Part shown: positions 1 through 8,236 of the stretch, one piece after another
How positions within the stretch are numbered: position 1 is the stretch's first letter
Layout of the letters: each line of letters begins with the position of its first letter
From: Spirochaetales bacterium UBA4629
GTDB taxonomy: Bacteria > Spirochaetota > Spirochaetia > Sphaerochaetales > Sphaerochaetaceae
Length of the DNA: 14,429 nucleotides
Reading direction: 5' to 3'
Assembly (NCBI GenBank): GCA_002406055.1
Contig: DHMZ01000017.1
Coordinates: forward strand, 1 to 14,429
Made by a program: the position numbers and the translations under genes
Notes under the pieces: generated by a model
What the model saw: only the letters and a program-made list of their open reading frames with translations
What the model was told of the DNA's origin: nothing
Databases searched by the model: none

Positions 1-482
1 ACACCAACCATAGAAAAGACAGAGATCTTTTCAGCAATTCCTACAGCCTTCATTCCAAGGTAAACAACAAGGGTTGCTAAAACGTAGTACAGTAGTTGCG
101 CTAGCCTTGGAGAAAGAGAAAACCAAGATGTAAAGACAGCTCCTCCTCCACTAATAAACCCGGCAACATTAACGAGGACAGAAAAACCCATAATCAAGAA
201 GGCTACCCAACTAAGAGCAGAGCCTATCTTCCCTTTGAATAATTCCTTCTCAAATATTGTTATAAATTGTGCCCCTCTGTTGTTAAGGCTAAGTTCAGCT
301 ATCATAAAGTGTAGTAGCAAATTAACCCCATAAACAACAACCATGATAACAATAAAACTAGACCAAGAGTTACGTGAAGCAAGGTATGGCACAGCTAAAA
401 CGCCAGATCCAACTCCATGACCAACGATAATACTTGTCGCTTCTAAAAAAGTTAATTTGCTTTCACTTTCAATTGTTTTCAT
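1..482 (-). CDS. Amino-acid permease, N-terminal part (cut by left edge)
   Basis: The gene starts at 482 and runs off the left edge, so only about 160 N-terminal residues are visible. The protein opens with a short hydrophilic stretch (MKTIESESKLTFLEA), then a glycine-rich first membrane helix with GHGVGSGVLAVPYLAS, and further hydrophobic helices follow. A GxGSGxLAxPY first helix is typical of APC-superfamily amino-acid transporters, especially the aromatic amino-acid/AAAP-like branch, so an inner-membrane amino-acid symporter is likely. Substrate cannot be inferred. The start lies 11 nt after the stop of the upstream aldo/keto reductase, so the two genes are probably co-transcribed. Only a weak purine-rich ribosome-binding region (GAGTGAG) precedes the ATG, which fits translation coupled to the upstream gene. 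The family assignment is fairly firm; the specific transporter type is not. Confidence 0.8.
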   Translation of the reverse strand, partial: MKTIESESKLTFLEATSIIVGHGVGSGVLAVPYLASRNSWSSFIVIMVVVYGVNLLLHFMIAELSLNNRGAQFITIFEKELFKGKIGSALSWVAFLIMGFSVLVNVAGFISGGGAVFTSWFSLSPRLAQLLYYVLATLVVYLGMKAVGIAEKISVFSMVG

Positions 483-493
483 ATTCTCACTCT

Positions 494-1537
494 TTAATCT
501 CTTGCGTCCTCTGTTACTTGTACTTTAACTCGTCCACTTAAAATATCTTGGTAGTCTTTCAGGTTCTTCTCCAAAAGGGTCGGAATATCTAAAGAATAAG
601 GGCACTTAGTTTTACATCTTCCACACTTAATGCAAGATTTAATTTTCATCATCATCTCTTGGCCCTCTTTACTCAATTGAGATTGTGATGGAGAGCGTCT
701 AATAAGCTGAATCATTCTAGCGCATTGATTAATTTGAATGTCCATTGGACAAGGTAGACAATAACCACAACCACGACAAAACTCTCCAGATAGCTCTTTT
801 CTATCCTTTTCAATTAATTCTTCAATTTCTTTATCAAGCTTCGGTGGATTTGTATTATAGCTGAGCCACTCTTTTAATTCTCTTTCTCTCTGTACGCCCC
901 AAATAGGAAGAACATTATCAAATTGATTCATAAAGGCATAACAAGCCTTACTGTTATTCAATAATCCTCCACATAGTCCTTTCATGGCGATAAAGCCCAT
1001 ATTGTTTTCTTTAGAAAGTTTAACTAGCTCTTTTTCTTTTTCGCCAGAGATATAAGAAAAAGGAAACTGAAGTGTTTCATAGAGTCCGCTCAAAATGGCT
1101 TCCTTGGCGCAATCTAAGCGATGATTAGTAATTCCTATATGTCTAATCTTCCCTTCTTTCTTTGCTCGTAGTACCACTTGAAAAATCTCGCTATCTTCCA
1201 TTGGACAGAAAGAAGGATTATGAAATTGGTATATATCAATATAATCTGTTTGGAGCATCTTTAGAGAGGTCTCTAAGTCCTTCTCTACGCCCTCAGGGGT
1301 AATAGATGCTGTCTTTGTTGCAATGAATACTTTGTCTCTTATTCCTTTTAATGCTTTGCCTAGCTTTTCTTCACTATCAGAATAGGCGCGAGCTGTATCA
1401 AAAAAGTCGATACCATTATCATAAGCTAAGCGCACTAAATAGATTGCATCCTTTTCTTCTAAACGTTGAATTGGTAGTGCTCCAAATCCATTTTTGCAAA
1501 CATTAATTCCAGTCTTACCAAGCGTAACTCTATCCAT
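494..1537 (-). CDS. Aldo/keto reductase with C-terminal [4Fe-4S] ferredoxin-like domain
   Basis: A 347-aa cytoplasmic oxidoreductase. Residues 1-225 form an AKR barrel, and the catalytic tetrad can be placed as D47, Y52 (DTARAYSD), K75 (ATKTA) and H106 (QFHN). Residues 250-315 hold cysteine clusters: CRGCGYCLPCP (C254, C257, C260, C263) and CIKCGRCKTKCP (C302, C305, C308, C312), as in ferredoxin-type [4Fe-4S] binding. This fused AKR/Fe-S family is common in anaerobes; its physiological substrates are mostly unknown. It probably reduces or oxidises a carbonyl/alcohol pair with electrons passed through the clusters rather than, or in addition to, NAD(P)H; that is inference. AAGGA precedes the ATG by 8 nt. 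The amino-acid permease follows 11 nt downstream, and the MATE gene diverges 51 bp upstream. Confidence 0.92.
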   Translation of the reverse strand: MDRVTLGKTGINVCKNGFGALPIQRLEEKDAIYLVRLAYDNGIDFFDTARAYSDSEEKLGKALKGIRDKVFIATKTASITPEGVEKDLETSLKMLQTDYIDIYQFHNPSFCPMEDSEIFQVVLRAKKEGKIRHIGITNHRLDCAKEAILSGLYETLQFPFSYISGEKEKELVKLSKENNMGFIAMKGLCGGLLNNSKACYAFMNQFDNVLPIWGVQRERELKEWLSYNTNPPKLDKEIEELIEKDRKELSGEFCRGCGYCLPCPMDIQINQCARMIQLIRRSPSQSQLSKEGQEMMMKIKSCIKCGRCKTKCPYSLDIPTLLEKNLKDYQDILSGRVKVQVTEDARD

Positions 1538-1551
1538 TATTGTCGTCCTTA

Positions 1552-1580
1552 TTCACTTTGTTTTTGTTTTATCATAATAT
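1552..1580 (+). promoter_or_regulatory. Candidate promoter for the MATE gene, possibly leaderless
   Basis: TTCACT (1552-1557) and TAATAT (1575-1580) are spaced by 17 nt, each matching consensus at 4/6 positions. Only 8 nt separate the -10 from the ATG at 1589, so transcription would begin at or next to the start codon. No Shine-Dalgarno sequence is visible upstream of that ATG. A promoter further upstream, inside the divergent gene, cannot be excluded. Confidence 0.35.
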
Positions 1581-1598
1581 TCAAATCTATGCACTCAA
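1571..1598 (-). promoter_or_regulatory. Candidate promoter for the aldo/keto reductase-permease operon
   Basis: On the minus strand, TTGAGT (1593-1598) and TATGAT (1571-1576) are separated by 16 nt, matching sigma-70/sigma-A consensus at 4/6 and 5/6 positions. The predicted start is near 1564, giving a leader of about 27 nt that carries the AAGGA ribosome-binding site. The -35 box lies inside the first codons of the divergent MATE gene, and the -10 overlaps the candidate MATE -10. Confidence 0.5.
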
Positions 1599-2977
1599 TA
1601 AAAAACAAACTTATTGGCGATAAAGCCTTTTATTCTATGGTTCTTGCTATAGCTCTTCCTATTATGATTCAAAATGGGTTTACAAATTTTGTATCTTTAT
1701 TAGACAACTTAATGGTGGGTCGAATAGGAACAGAACAGATGAGTGGCGTTTCTATTTCCAATCAGCTTATCTTTGTTTTCAATCTTTGCATCTTTGGCAT
1801 TGTAAGTGGAGCTGGAATTTTTTCCTCTCAATATTTTGGCAAGAAGGATAATGAAGGAATTAGACTAACAATACGTTTCAAACTTATTGTTGGAGCCTTT
1901 TTTACTTTTATTGCTATTGCCATATTCATCTTTTTCGGAGAAGAATTAATTAGTCTCTTCTTAACAGGAAGCGAGGATGGTGGAGACTTAGAAGCAACGC
2001 TATTATATGGTAAAGAATACCTTATAGTAATGCTTTTTGGACTTCCTGGATTTGCTCTTAGCCAAATTTATGCATCAACTTTAAGAGAAGGTGGAGAGAC
2101 AGTTCTCCCGATGAAGTCTGGTATCTTCGCAATTCTTACTAACCTTCTTTTCAATTACTTTCTTATCTATGGAAAGTGTGGTTTTCCGTCCTTAGGAGTA
2201 AATGGTGCTGCTATAGCAACAGTTCTCTCAAGATATGTTGAATGCTCAATTATTATCATTATTTCACATAAAAAGAAAGAAAAGTTCTCTTATCTAGAAG
2301 GACTTTATTCTACATTAATTGTTCCAAAGAAAATGTTTATAGAGATTATGAAAGCAGCGGCACCATTGATTATGAATGAAACAATGTGGTCTCTCGGAAT
2401 GACAATGCTTGCCCAAGCCTACTCTACTCGAGGTTTAAATGCTGTTGCTGGATATAACATATCATCAGTAATTATCAACCTGTTTAATGTAACATTTTTA
2501 AGTGTTGGCTCCGCTATAAGCATTATTGTTGGTCAGCTTCTGGGTGCAGGAAAAATTGAAGAAGCTGTCGATACTGACCGTAAGCTTATTGCATTCTCTG
2601 TCTTTGTTGGCGCTATTACAGGAGCTGTGATGGCTTGTGTATCACCATTCTTTCCTCTTTTATACAACACAAACGAAGGAGCAAGGAGAATTGCTACAGA
2701 ACTAATCTTAGCAGAAGCACTATGCCTTCCTCTATTTGGCTTTAAAAACGCAACATACTTCACTCTACGTAGTGGAGGAAGAGTATGGATTACAATTCTG
2801 TTTGACTCAGCCTTTATGTGGGCTGTTGGAGTTCCAACTGCATACATTATTAGTAGATACACTTCCCTTTCTGTTGTTCTAATTTTCCTTTCAGTACAGG
2901 CCTGGGATTTACTAAAATGCATTCTCGGCTTTATTTTAGTTAAAAAGCGTATTTGGGTTAGAAATCTAGTTGAGTGA
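1589..2977 (+). CDS. MATE family multidrug/toxin exporter
   Basis: A 462-aa polytopic inner-membrane protein of normal MATE length, with hydrophobic segments consistent with about 12 helices in two homologous MatE halves. The N-terminus (IGDKAFYSMVLAIALPIMIQ, then NFVSLLDNLMVGRIG) carries the usual first-helix and DNLMVG signature of NorM/DinF-like MATE proteins. These exporters extrude cationic drugs or metabolites in exchange for Na+ or H+; the substrate here is unknown. The ATG at 1589 fits the normal family N-terminus, although no Shine-Dalgarno sequence lies upstream. The gene diverges from the aldo/keto reductase and ends at a bidirectional terminator. It is the only complete plus-strand gene in the window. 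Confidence 0.92.
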   Translation: MHSIKNKLIGDKAFYSMVLAIALPIMIQNGFTNFVSLLDNLMVGRIGTEQMSGVSISNQLIFVFNLCIFGIVSGAGIFSSQYFGKKDNEGIRLTIRFKLIVGAFFTFIAIAIFIFFGEELISLFLTGSEDGGDLEATLLYGKEYLIVMLFGLPGFALSQIYASTLREGGETVLPMKSGIFAILTNLLFNYFLIYGKCGFPSLGVNGAAIATVLSRYVECSIIIIISHKKKEKFSYLEGLYSTLIVPKKMFIEIMKAAAPLIMNETMWSLGMTMLAQAYSTRGLNAVAGYNISSVIINLFNVTFLSVGSAISIIVGQLLGAGKIEEAVDTDRKLIAFSVFVGAITGAVMACVSPFFPLLYNTNEGARRIATELILAEALCLPLFGFKNATYFTLRSGGRVWITILFDSAFMWAVGVPTAYIISRYTSLSVVLIFLSVQAWDLLKCILGFILVKKRIWVRNLVE

Positions 2978-2980
2978 AAA

Positions 2981-3033
2981 AAGAGAGAAGAAGCTTCCCC
3001 CATTAAACTATCTTCTCTCTTATTATTATTTTA
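2981..3033 (+). terminator. Bidirectional rho-independent terminator after MATE
   Basis: A perfect 11-bp stem (2981-2991 pairs with 3011-3021, AAGAGAGAAGA/TCTTCTCTCTT) encloses a 19-nt loop. A T-rich tract follows on the plus strand (to about 3033). On the minus strand the stem is followed by a run of T (complement of the A run at 2977-2982). It lies 3 nt after the MATE stop and faces minus-strand transcripts arriving from 3060 upward. Before the islet inserted it would have been the terminator closing the icd operon. Confidence 0.8.
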
Positions 3034-3060
3034 GAACAAAAAATTAAAAAAATAAAAAAA

Positions 3061-3097
3061 TTAATTTTTTGTTAGTGCATCATAATGAGCTCTTATT
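3061..3097. repeat. Left direct repeat: stranded copy of icd 3' end (att-like)
   Basis: Identical over 37 bp to 8365-8401, beginning exactly at the complement of the icd stop codon (TTAATTTTTTG...) and ending at CTCTTATT. Similarity continues weakly to about 3105 (CTTTAATA versus CTTTGATA in icd) after a one-base deletion, then ends. Read on the minus strand, the deletion puts a stop immediately after a Lys-Glu pair, so this copy is not coding. Sequence on the low side (3060 downward) does not match that flanking the other copy. Confidence 0.9.
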
Positions 3098-3128
3098 CTT
3101 TAATAACTTTTCTAGGTTCTTCTTTCAC

Positions 3129-3148
3129 AAAAATCAACAGCACCTGTT
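3129..3148 (-). terminator. Terminator of the restriction operon
   Basis: Minus strand: AACAG, a 3-nt loop and CTGTT (3136-3148), then a short T run (complement of 3129-3133), located 31 nt past the stop of the large restriction gene. The stem is only 5 bp, so efficiency is uncertain. The stronger bidirectional hairpin at 2981-3021 lies further downstream as backup. Confidence 0.45.
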
Positions 3149-3179
3149 TATAATCTTTCTTCTCCTTTGTAACTCATAC

Positions 3180-6100
3180 TTATTCCATAGGTTGAACTTT
3201 AGTTTCGATAAAGTTTATTTCTTCCTCAGTCAATTCATACTTTTTATAGAGTTGCTTGTCGATTTCTGAAATAGTTTTTGTCCAATCGATATCAGAATTC
3301 TCCGTAAAATCTTGAAGCGGAACATTAAAAAACTTATCTTTAGTTACATCTTGAGTAATCTTTAATGTGCCCAACAATGCCCTAAACAGCTTTGTCTTTA
3401 TATACTTGGATGTACAAATTGCCTCATTCTTTGTAGCAAATTTACCAATACTAACAAAGCTTGCTGTACAACCTTCATTTGGAAAACCAATTTCAGTAGA
3501 AGGAATTGTCTCTCCAAATGTTCCAGAACCTATCGCTTTAGGAATAAAAACTTTAAAAAAACCAAAGTTATCTGGGACTTCGATGTATTCGTTCTTTATC
3601 CACATTGTTGTTCGTTTATTGGATATCAAACCAAATATCTGAATATAATTCGAATCTACTGTAGAGATTTTGAATAATTCAGGGAACATTTCAAACGCAT
3701 TAGATCCCAATAAATATCTGTGTCCTTTGCTAGGTCTAGAATTAGCCCAAGGATTTTCTTGATATAATTTCTCAGTTAATTTATATAAATCCCTTGGATA
3801 TATAATAGAGGATATAGAATCGAACTTATTTGTGACTACCTTCTCTAAGATTGACTTCATTTCTTTATTAGGCAGAAAAGTCCCAATTGCACCAAATTCT
3901 TTCTTTGAATTCCAAAGAGTTATTACAACACCGCCCTTTATATCTACCGTAGGAAATATCTCAGAACTATCAGGCCAATATTGAACTACTCTAAAATGTT
4001 CATCATTTAGAATTTTGGCATTCCATTCCTTTGGTGTTTTTCCTGCATTAAATAAAAACCTTGCGGGGTGAATGAACGTACCTTTTCCACAAATATCTCT
4101 TGCAACATCAATAAACAAATGATAAATAGGGTCAGCACCTGTTCCATTTCCTTCATTGACGATCTGATATGGTGGATTTCCAACTACTGCATCAAATTCC
4201 ATCTCTTTTATTCCTTTAAGTCCCCAATAGCTTGGACTCTTGATTTTTTTAACGACATTGTCAGACTTATTCTTAAACTGATTTATTAGATCTTCAAAAT
4301 GATGAGTATTACATTTTTCATTTCTGTATCCTATGAGAGTACGCTTTGTAATTGACTGAGCCATAGGTGTCTTACAAACAACAAACACATTCTCTTTTAC
4401 AGCTTCATCCCAATACTTATAGAGATCTTCAATCTTGTATTCAGCCTCATCTTTTTGTAATCTAGCTCGATATAAACTGTATGCAACATAAAGTGGATAA
4501 AGACCAGATTTGGAGTTAATTTCAAGAATCTTCGCATTAACATTAGATAACGTTTCTTTTGTAATTTCACCGTTATCAACAAAACGAGGACTGTCTACCA
4601 TCTCATCGTGTTTCTCTTTGAAGAAATCATAGCCACCAAGAGTTTCACCAAGATGTAAATTAACTACCCGCCAAGGAGTGAGGACTGTTTCCTTGTCTGG
4701 GTTTTTAAAGGTATTAAAAATCTCTGCTATCTTCTTGATTCTCTCCGTAGGAGGTAGTTCGTCAGCTGCTTTTACCTTCCTTCTAATCTGATTACCAGCC
4801 TCAATGAAGATATCCTTATCATAGTATTGAATGAAGTCATTAAAGATTGCTTTTGTAATTCCTTTTGGCATGAATTCTTCCCAAGAAATGTCATCAATCA
4901 TATCAGCAAAGCTATTTATTGTGATATCTTCATCAAAACTTCTATCTGAACCATAAATCAAAAGAGGAATTCTAATTGAAATGGAACGAAGTATAGAAAT
5001 TGCCTTTCCTTTTTCTTCTCTCGCCTTTTTTAATCGTTCTAGTCTTTCTTTCTCTTCTTGACTTAGCTCTTTTCCTCCCTTCTTTTTACTCTTCTTTTTC
5101 AAATCTTCAAGGTCTTCAAGTTCTTCAGAACCTAAATCACTCTTGTTTATTTCTATAGTTCTCTTGATATCAGAGGCCTTAGACTCGCCAACAATTTTCT
5201 TCAAATTTTCAAACTTTTTTAAATCAAGTTCTGTTAGTTTAAGTAGTTCATCATTATAGAGCTTAACATCATCAAAGCCGTTCTTAGCAACACGAGCAGC
5301 ATAAAATCTCTTGAGTTGCTTAAGCATGGTATCAACATCATAAGTTCGCATCTCAGAACCTTTAATTGCGATAACAGGACAGAAATTAAGGAATTCCCTC
5401 ATTTTGCCTTCAGATTCTTTATCTCTTTTCCCTGGCCTTATGCCCAACTTACCCGCTTCGGCAACCATTTGTAGAGTTCTATCAGGAGCAAAGTCAAAGA
5501 CATAGCATTTATCTTTAATCTTCCCATCAATATTTGCAGGAGTCTGAACTCTAAAGATTGTTTGAAGATAAGAAGAAGCTGATGTGGAAGAGCTACCACT
5601 TAGCATCAAAACAGCAGTCCAAGCTGGTACACTTACACCAGTAGTTAATCTTCCACAAGAAAGAGTTATGGTATAAGTCTGTTCTGGGTGCTCGCCAATG
5701 GAATCATTTAATTTTTCAAGTGCAGATTTAAATTTTTTTTCATCTTCACTATCTTCTTCACCTGCAACATTGACAATCTTGAACATACTGAATGGAGAAT
5801 TGGATTCTTCCATCAATTCTTTTAATGCCTTTGCCTCCTTAACTCCCGGAACCATCCATAGGGAATGATTGAAGTATTCTTGGAACCGCTTTTCAGAGAA
5901 TGGGTAGTTAGAACTTACATCTTCTTCGCATAATCTTTTTAAGAACTGTCTAACATCCTTTTCATGAACAAATTTACCCACACAAGAGGCAGAAGGTAAT
6001 GCTCTGCCATCATCTCTCAACTTACCAGTCCAAACTCTGAAAAACTCTCTAAAATTAAAAGCCTTATCTTCTATATCTTCATAGTATGGGAATGCTTCAG

Positions 6101-7244
6101 CTATATCATATGTATAGATGTTTAACTGGGGGAGACCTTCATATGGATTACTATCACCAAAGTGACGCATATCCCATTCAGTCTTCTCTCTTTGTTCCAT
6201 GATATAGTCCCAGGTGTAGGTTTCATCATCCTCAAAGTCGTTGATAATATTGAAAGGAGTTCCAGAGAGATAAATAGCCTTGGTTTTGCCCTTGATAATG
6301 TTCTTTATTACATTATCGCCAAGGAATGTTCTTGTACCTTCATGTGCTTCGTCAATAACTACTAAATCCCAATTAGTATCAAAGACCTCATTGTTCTTAT
6401 TAAATTTTCCCCCAACTCTTTTGGAACCTCTAAGATCTTGGATAGAAGCAAAGTATATAAAAGGATTCTTTCCTTTAAGACAAGAAACAAGAGCAGAAGA
6501 TGTATTCTCTTCATTTTCAGAAAGAACTCTAGAACAATAAGTGTAGTCTGTATCACCGAAGATCTTATCAAAGTCTTCATGCCAAGATGCATTTACAATT
6601 GGTCTATGAGTAATGATGATGGACTTTTTATATCCAAGCTGTCTGATAACTTCTAGAGCACTAAGAGTCTTACCAAAACGCATTTTAGCATTCCAAAGCA
6701 TCTTGTTGCCATTTTTCCTGAATTTCTTAACAGTACTATTTATTGCCTCTTCTTGCTCTGGTCTAAATACAATTTTCTCTGCCTGTTTTATTATCTGCTT
6801 TCCACTAAGAACTCTTTGATTGTTCTTTACACAAGTAATAGCATTCTTAACGGTTTCAACATTAGTATAGAACCATTCATCACCACTATTCTCTCCTAAT
6901 TTTGCTTTTTTGATACCAGAGTTTTTAAGAACTCTGTGAACATCTGCATCTAGGAAATACTCAAGCTTATTCTCATGTTTAGGATTGTGATAAATAGCCA
7001 ATTCAGTATAAAGAAGTCTATATTGAATACTTGCAGTTTTTGTATAGGAATTAATTCTTTCTTTGGCAGCTTGATTCAATTCACTACAATTTGGAAAAAG
7101 TTTATCTACAGATGTTGTTGTTTTTAAAGTGGCTTTTCCAACCTTAACATATCCTCGATGAAGCGTATCATTAATTTCAAAAACATAGATCAAAACGTAG
7201 GAATATCCACTTGAGAAATCAATGCTTTTAGAGTCCCTAGTCAT
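3180..7244 (-). CDS. Fused restriction-modification enzyme: GIY-YIG-like nuclease, SF2 helicase, N6-adenine methyltransferase, target recognition
   Basis: 1354 aa. Residues 14-130 resemble the T5orf172/MUG113 branch of GIY-YIG nucleases: LIY at 18-20, YVKVGKA at 32-38, R63 in a helix, and the family-typical EWF at 123-125. Residues 160-570 are an SF2 translocase: Walker A AKMRFGKT (186-193), DEAH (298-301), SGTP (327-330), and a motif VI with Q561, R565, Q567. A charged, probably coiled-coil linker spans about 660-745. The methyltransferase part has motif X-like TPWRVV (856-861), a diverged motif I ILEINSKSGLY (906-916) and catalytic NPPY (1023-1026), placing it with gamma-type/Eco57I N6-adenine enzymes. 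Residues 1110-1354 probably hold target recognition. The order parallels single-chain Type ISP enzymes, but with a different nuclease. AAGGGGG precedes the ATG by 7 nt, which overlaps the upstream stop (ATGA). Recognition site unknown. Confidence 0.85.
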   Translation of the reverse strand: MTRDSKSIDFSSGYSYVLIYVFEINDTLHRGYVKVGKATLKTTTSVDKLFPNCSELNQAAKERINSYTKTASIQYRLLYTELAIYHNPKHENKLEYFLDADVHRVLKNSGIKKAKLGENSGDEWFYTNVETVKNAITCVKNNQRVLSGKQIIKQAEKIVFRPEQEEAINSTVKKFRKNGNKMLWNAKMRFGKTLSALEVIRQLGYKKSIIITHRPIVNASWHEDFDKIFGDTDYTYCSRVLSENEENTSSALVSCLKGKNPFIYFASIQDLRGSKRVGGKFNKNNEVFDTNWDLVVIDEAHEGTRTFLGDNVIKNIIKGKTKAIYLSGTPFNIINDFEDDETYTWDYIMEQREKTEWDMRHFGDSNPYEGLPQLNIYTYDIAEAFPYYEDIEDKAFNFREFFRVWTGKLRDDGRALPSASCVGKFVHEKDVRQFLKRLCEEDVSSNYPFSEKRFQEYFNHSLWMVPGVKEAKALKELMEESNSPFSMFKIVNVAGEEDSEDEKKFKSALEKLNDSIGEHPEQTYTITLSCGRLTTGVSVPAWTAVLMLSGSSSTSASSYLQTIFRVQTPANIDGKIKDKCYVFDFAPDRTLQMVAEAGKLGIRPGKRDKESEGKMREFLNFCPVIAIKGSEMRTYDVDTMLKQLKRFYAARVAKNGFDDVKLYNDELLKLTELDLKKFENLKKIVGESKASDIKRTIEINKSDLGSEELEDLEDLKKKSKKKGGKELSQEEKERLERLKKAREEKGKAISILRSISIRIPLLIYGSDRSFDEDITINSFADMIDDISWEEFMPKGITKAIFNDFIQYYDKDIFIEAGNQIRRKVKAADELPPTERIKKIAEIFNTFKNPDKETVLTPWRVVNLHLGETLGGYDFFKEKHDEMVDSPRFVDNGEITKETLSNVNAKILEINSKSGLYPLYVAYSLYRARLQKDEAEYKIEDLYKYWDEAVKENVFVVCKTPMAQSITKRTLIGYRNEKCNTHHFEDLINQFKNKSDNVVKKIKSPSYWGLKGIKEMEFDAVVGNPPYQIVNEGNGTGADPIYHLFIDVARDICGKGTFIHPARFLFNAGKTPKEWNAKILNDEHFRVVQYWPDSSEIFPTVDIKGGVVITLWNSKKEFGAIGTFLPNKEMKSILEKVVTNKFDSISSIIYPRDLYKLTEKLYQENPWANSRPSKGHRYLLGSNAFEMFPELFKISTVDSNYIQIFGLISNKRTTMWIKNEYIEVPDNFGFFKVFIPKAIGSGTFGETIPSTEIGFPNEGCTASFVSIGKFATKNEAICTSKYIKTKLFRALLGTLKITQDVTKDKFFNVPLQDFTENSDIDWTKTISEIDKQLYKKYELTEEEINFIETKVQPME

Positions 7245-8236
7245 TCTTTATCCCCCTTTATTAATGATAAAGCAGTAATAACTCTATTTTCTTTCCAATC
7301 TTTAATTAAACACTGAACGCCATTATGTTTATTGATGTCTTCATTCTTGCAACCTTCACATGGTGTTATTCGTGTAGTTTCTTCACCAAACAAATCTACT
7401 TCTGTTTCTATAACTTCATGACAACTTTCGGGTACCACAAACTTAATGCCATCCATCTGCCAAAGATTCCAAGATACAATCTCAGCTATCTCTTGTAACT
7501 GATTCAAAGAAGGATTCTGACATTCAAAACTCTCTCTATAATAATCGATAAAAGTCAAGATAAAATTTTCTCTTGCTAGAAGGAGATTATCTCCTTGCCA
7601 TTCAAATCCATAAGTGCTTTGATACGCTTTTTTTACCCATTCAAACCACTCTTTTTCAGTAGTAGTGTTCTCTTTAACAATACGAAGTTTTCTATCAAGC
7701 AACCCAATTCTATCTTTTACTTCAATAAATTCACCACTAGTTGTGTCATATCGAGATACTAGATAAGGTGCCTCTCCACAAGTAATTTCCAAACGATTAG
7801 AAAGAACATAATCCTTCCAAGTCTTTCCAGTTTTTGAAAACTCAATCTTATTGTTATTTGTTTCCCAAGTAGTACCTTTTTCCAAGTTAAACACAGCATC
7901 TCTTTTAAACCACTGAGTATCTATCAAATTGTTTTGCTTATTGCAAATCCATGAAGGAGTAAAGACCTCTGCCTTTTCTCTTGAACGTTTAATCTGCTCC
8001 TCAGTAGATTTTTGGACACGAGGTCTTATCAGACCTTTATGTTCATTGGTTATTAAATCAATGTTGATTTCGTTCTTAGGATCATAGGCATAACCATTTG
8101 AAATATAGTTATCAGTCATCCATAAGATATTCTTTTTTGTAGAATGGTCATAAAGAAGAGTTTTTAGTATGGAAGGTGCACTATGAAAAAACTCATCTTC
8201 CCTAAAATCAATCTCCTCTAAGTATGTGTCATCCAT
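7241..8236 (-). CDS. Restriction-modification companion subunit, methyltransferase-like, no NPPY motif
   Basis: First gene of the restriction operon. I prefer the ATG at 8236 (331 aa) because AGGAG sits 5 nt before it; an in-frame ATG at 8266 would add ten residues but has only a weak A-rich leader. Numbered from 8266, residues 100-104 (EVFTP) resemble methyltransferase motif X, LEITCGEAPYL (159-169) looks like a diverged SAM-binding motif I, and GDNLLLARENF (225-235) could be motif II/III. No NPPY-type catalytic motif is visible. C282, C303, C306 and C319 might bind a metal. Related proteins are, as I recall, annotated as restriction endonuclease subunit M and paired with large helicase-methylase proteins. 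It probably acts with the large protein, supporting methylation, SAM binding or specificity; that role is inferred. The stop overlaps the next start by 4 nt. Confidence 0.75.
   Translation of the reverse strand: MDDTYLEEIDFREDEFFHSAPSILKTLLYDHSTKKNILWMTDNYISNGYAYDPKNEINIDLITNEHKGLIRPRVQKSTEEQIKRSREKAEVFTPSWICNKQNNLIDTQWFKRDAVFNLEKGTTWETNNNKIEFSKTGKTWKDYVLSNRLEITCGEAPYLVSRYDTTSGEFIEVKDRIGLLDRKLRIVKENTTTEKEWFEWVKKAYQSTYGFEWQGDNLLLARENFILTFIDYYRESFECQNPSLNQLQEIAEIVSWNLWQMDGIKFVVPESCHEVIETEVDLFGEETTRITPCEGCKNEDINKHNGVQCLIKDWKENRVITALSLIKGDKE

Noticed and set aside
2533..3003. 156-aa minus-strand open frame opposite MATE
   Set aside because: It is fully antisense to the well-supported MATE gene and its terminator, with no recognisable domain or ribosome-binding site.
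3053..3070. A/T palindrome AAAAAATTAATTTTTT as an origin or binding site
   Set aside because: It arises from the A-rich run meeting the icd stop-codon end and is low complexity.
3069..3269. 66-aa plus-strand open frame at the islet left end
   Set aside because: It runs through the direct repeat and overlaps the end of the restriction gene antisense; Phe/Leu-rich translation of AT-rich DNA, no start signal.
4397..4582. Short minus-strand frame inside the large restriction gene
   Set aside because: Different frame within a continuous 1354-aa coding sequence; not evidence of a frameshift.
3180..7244. True Type ISP enzyme (LlaGI-like)
   Set aside because: No Mrr-type PD-(D/E)XK nuclease is seen at the N-terminus, and a separate companion subunit is present, so it is only architecturally similar.
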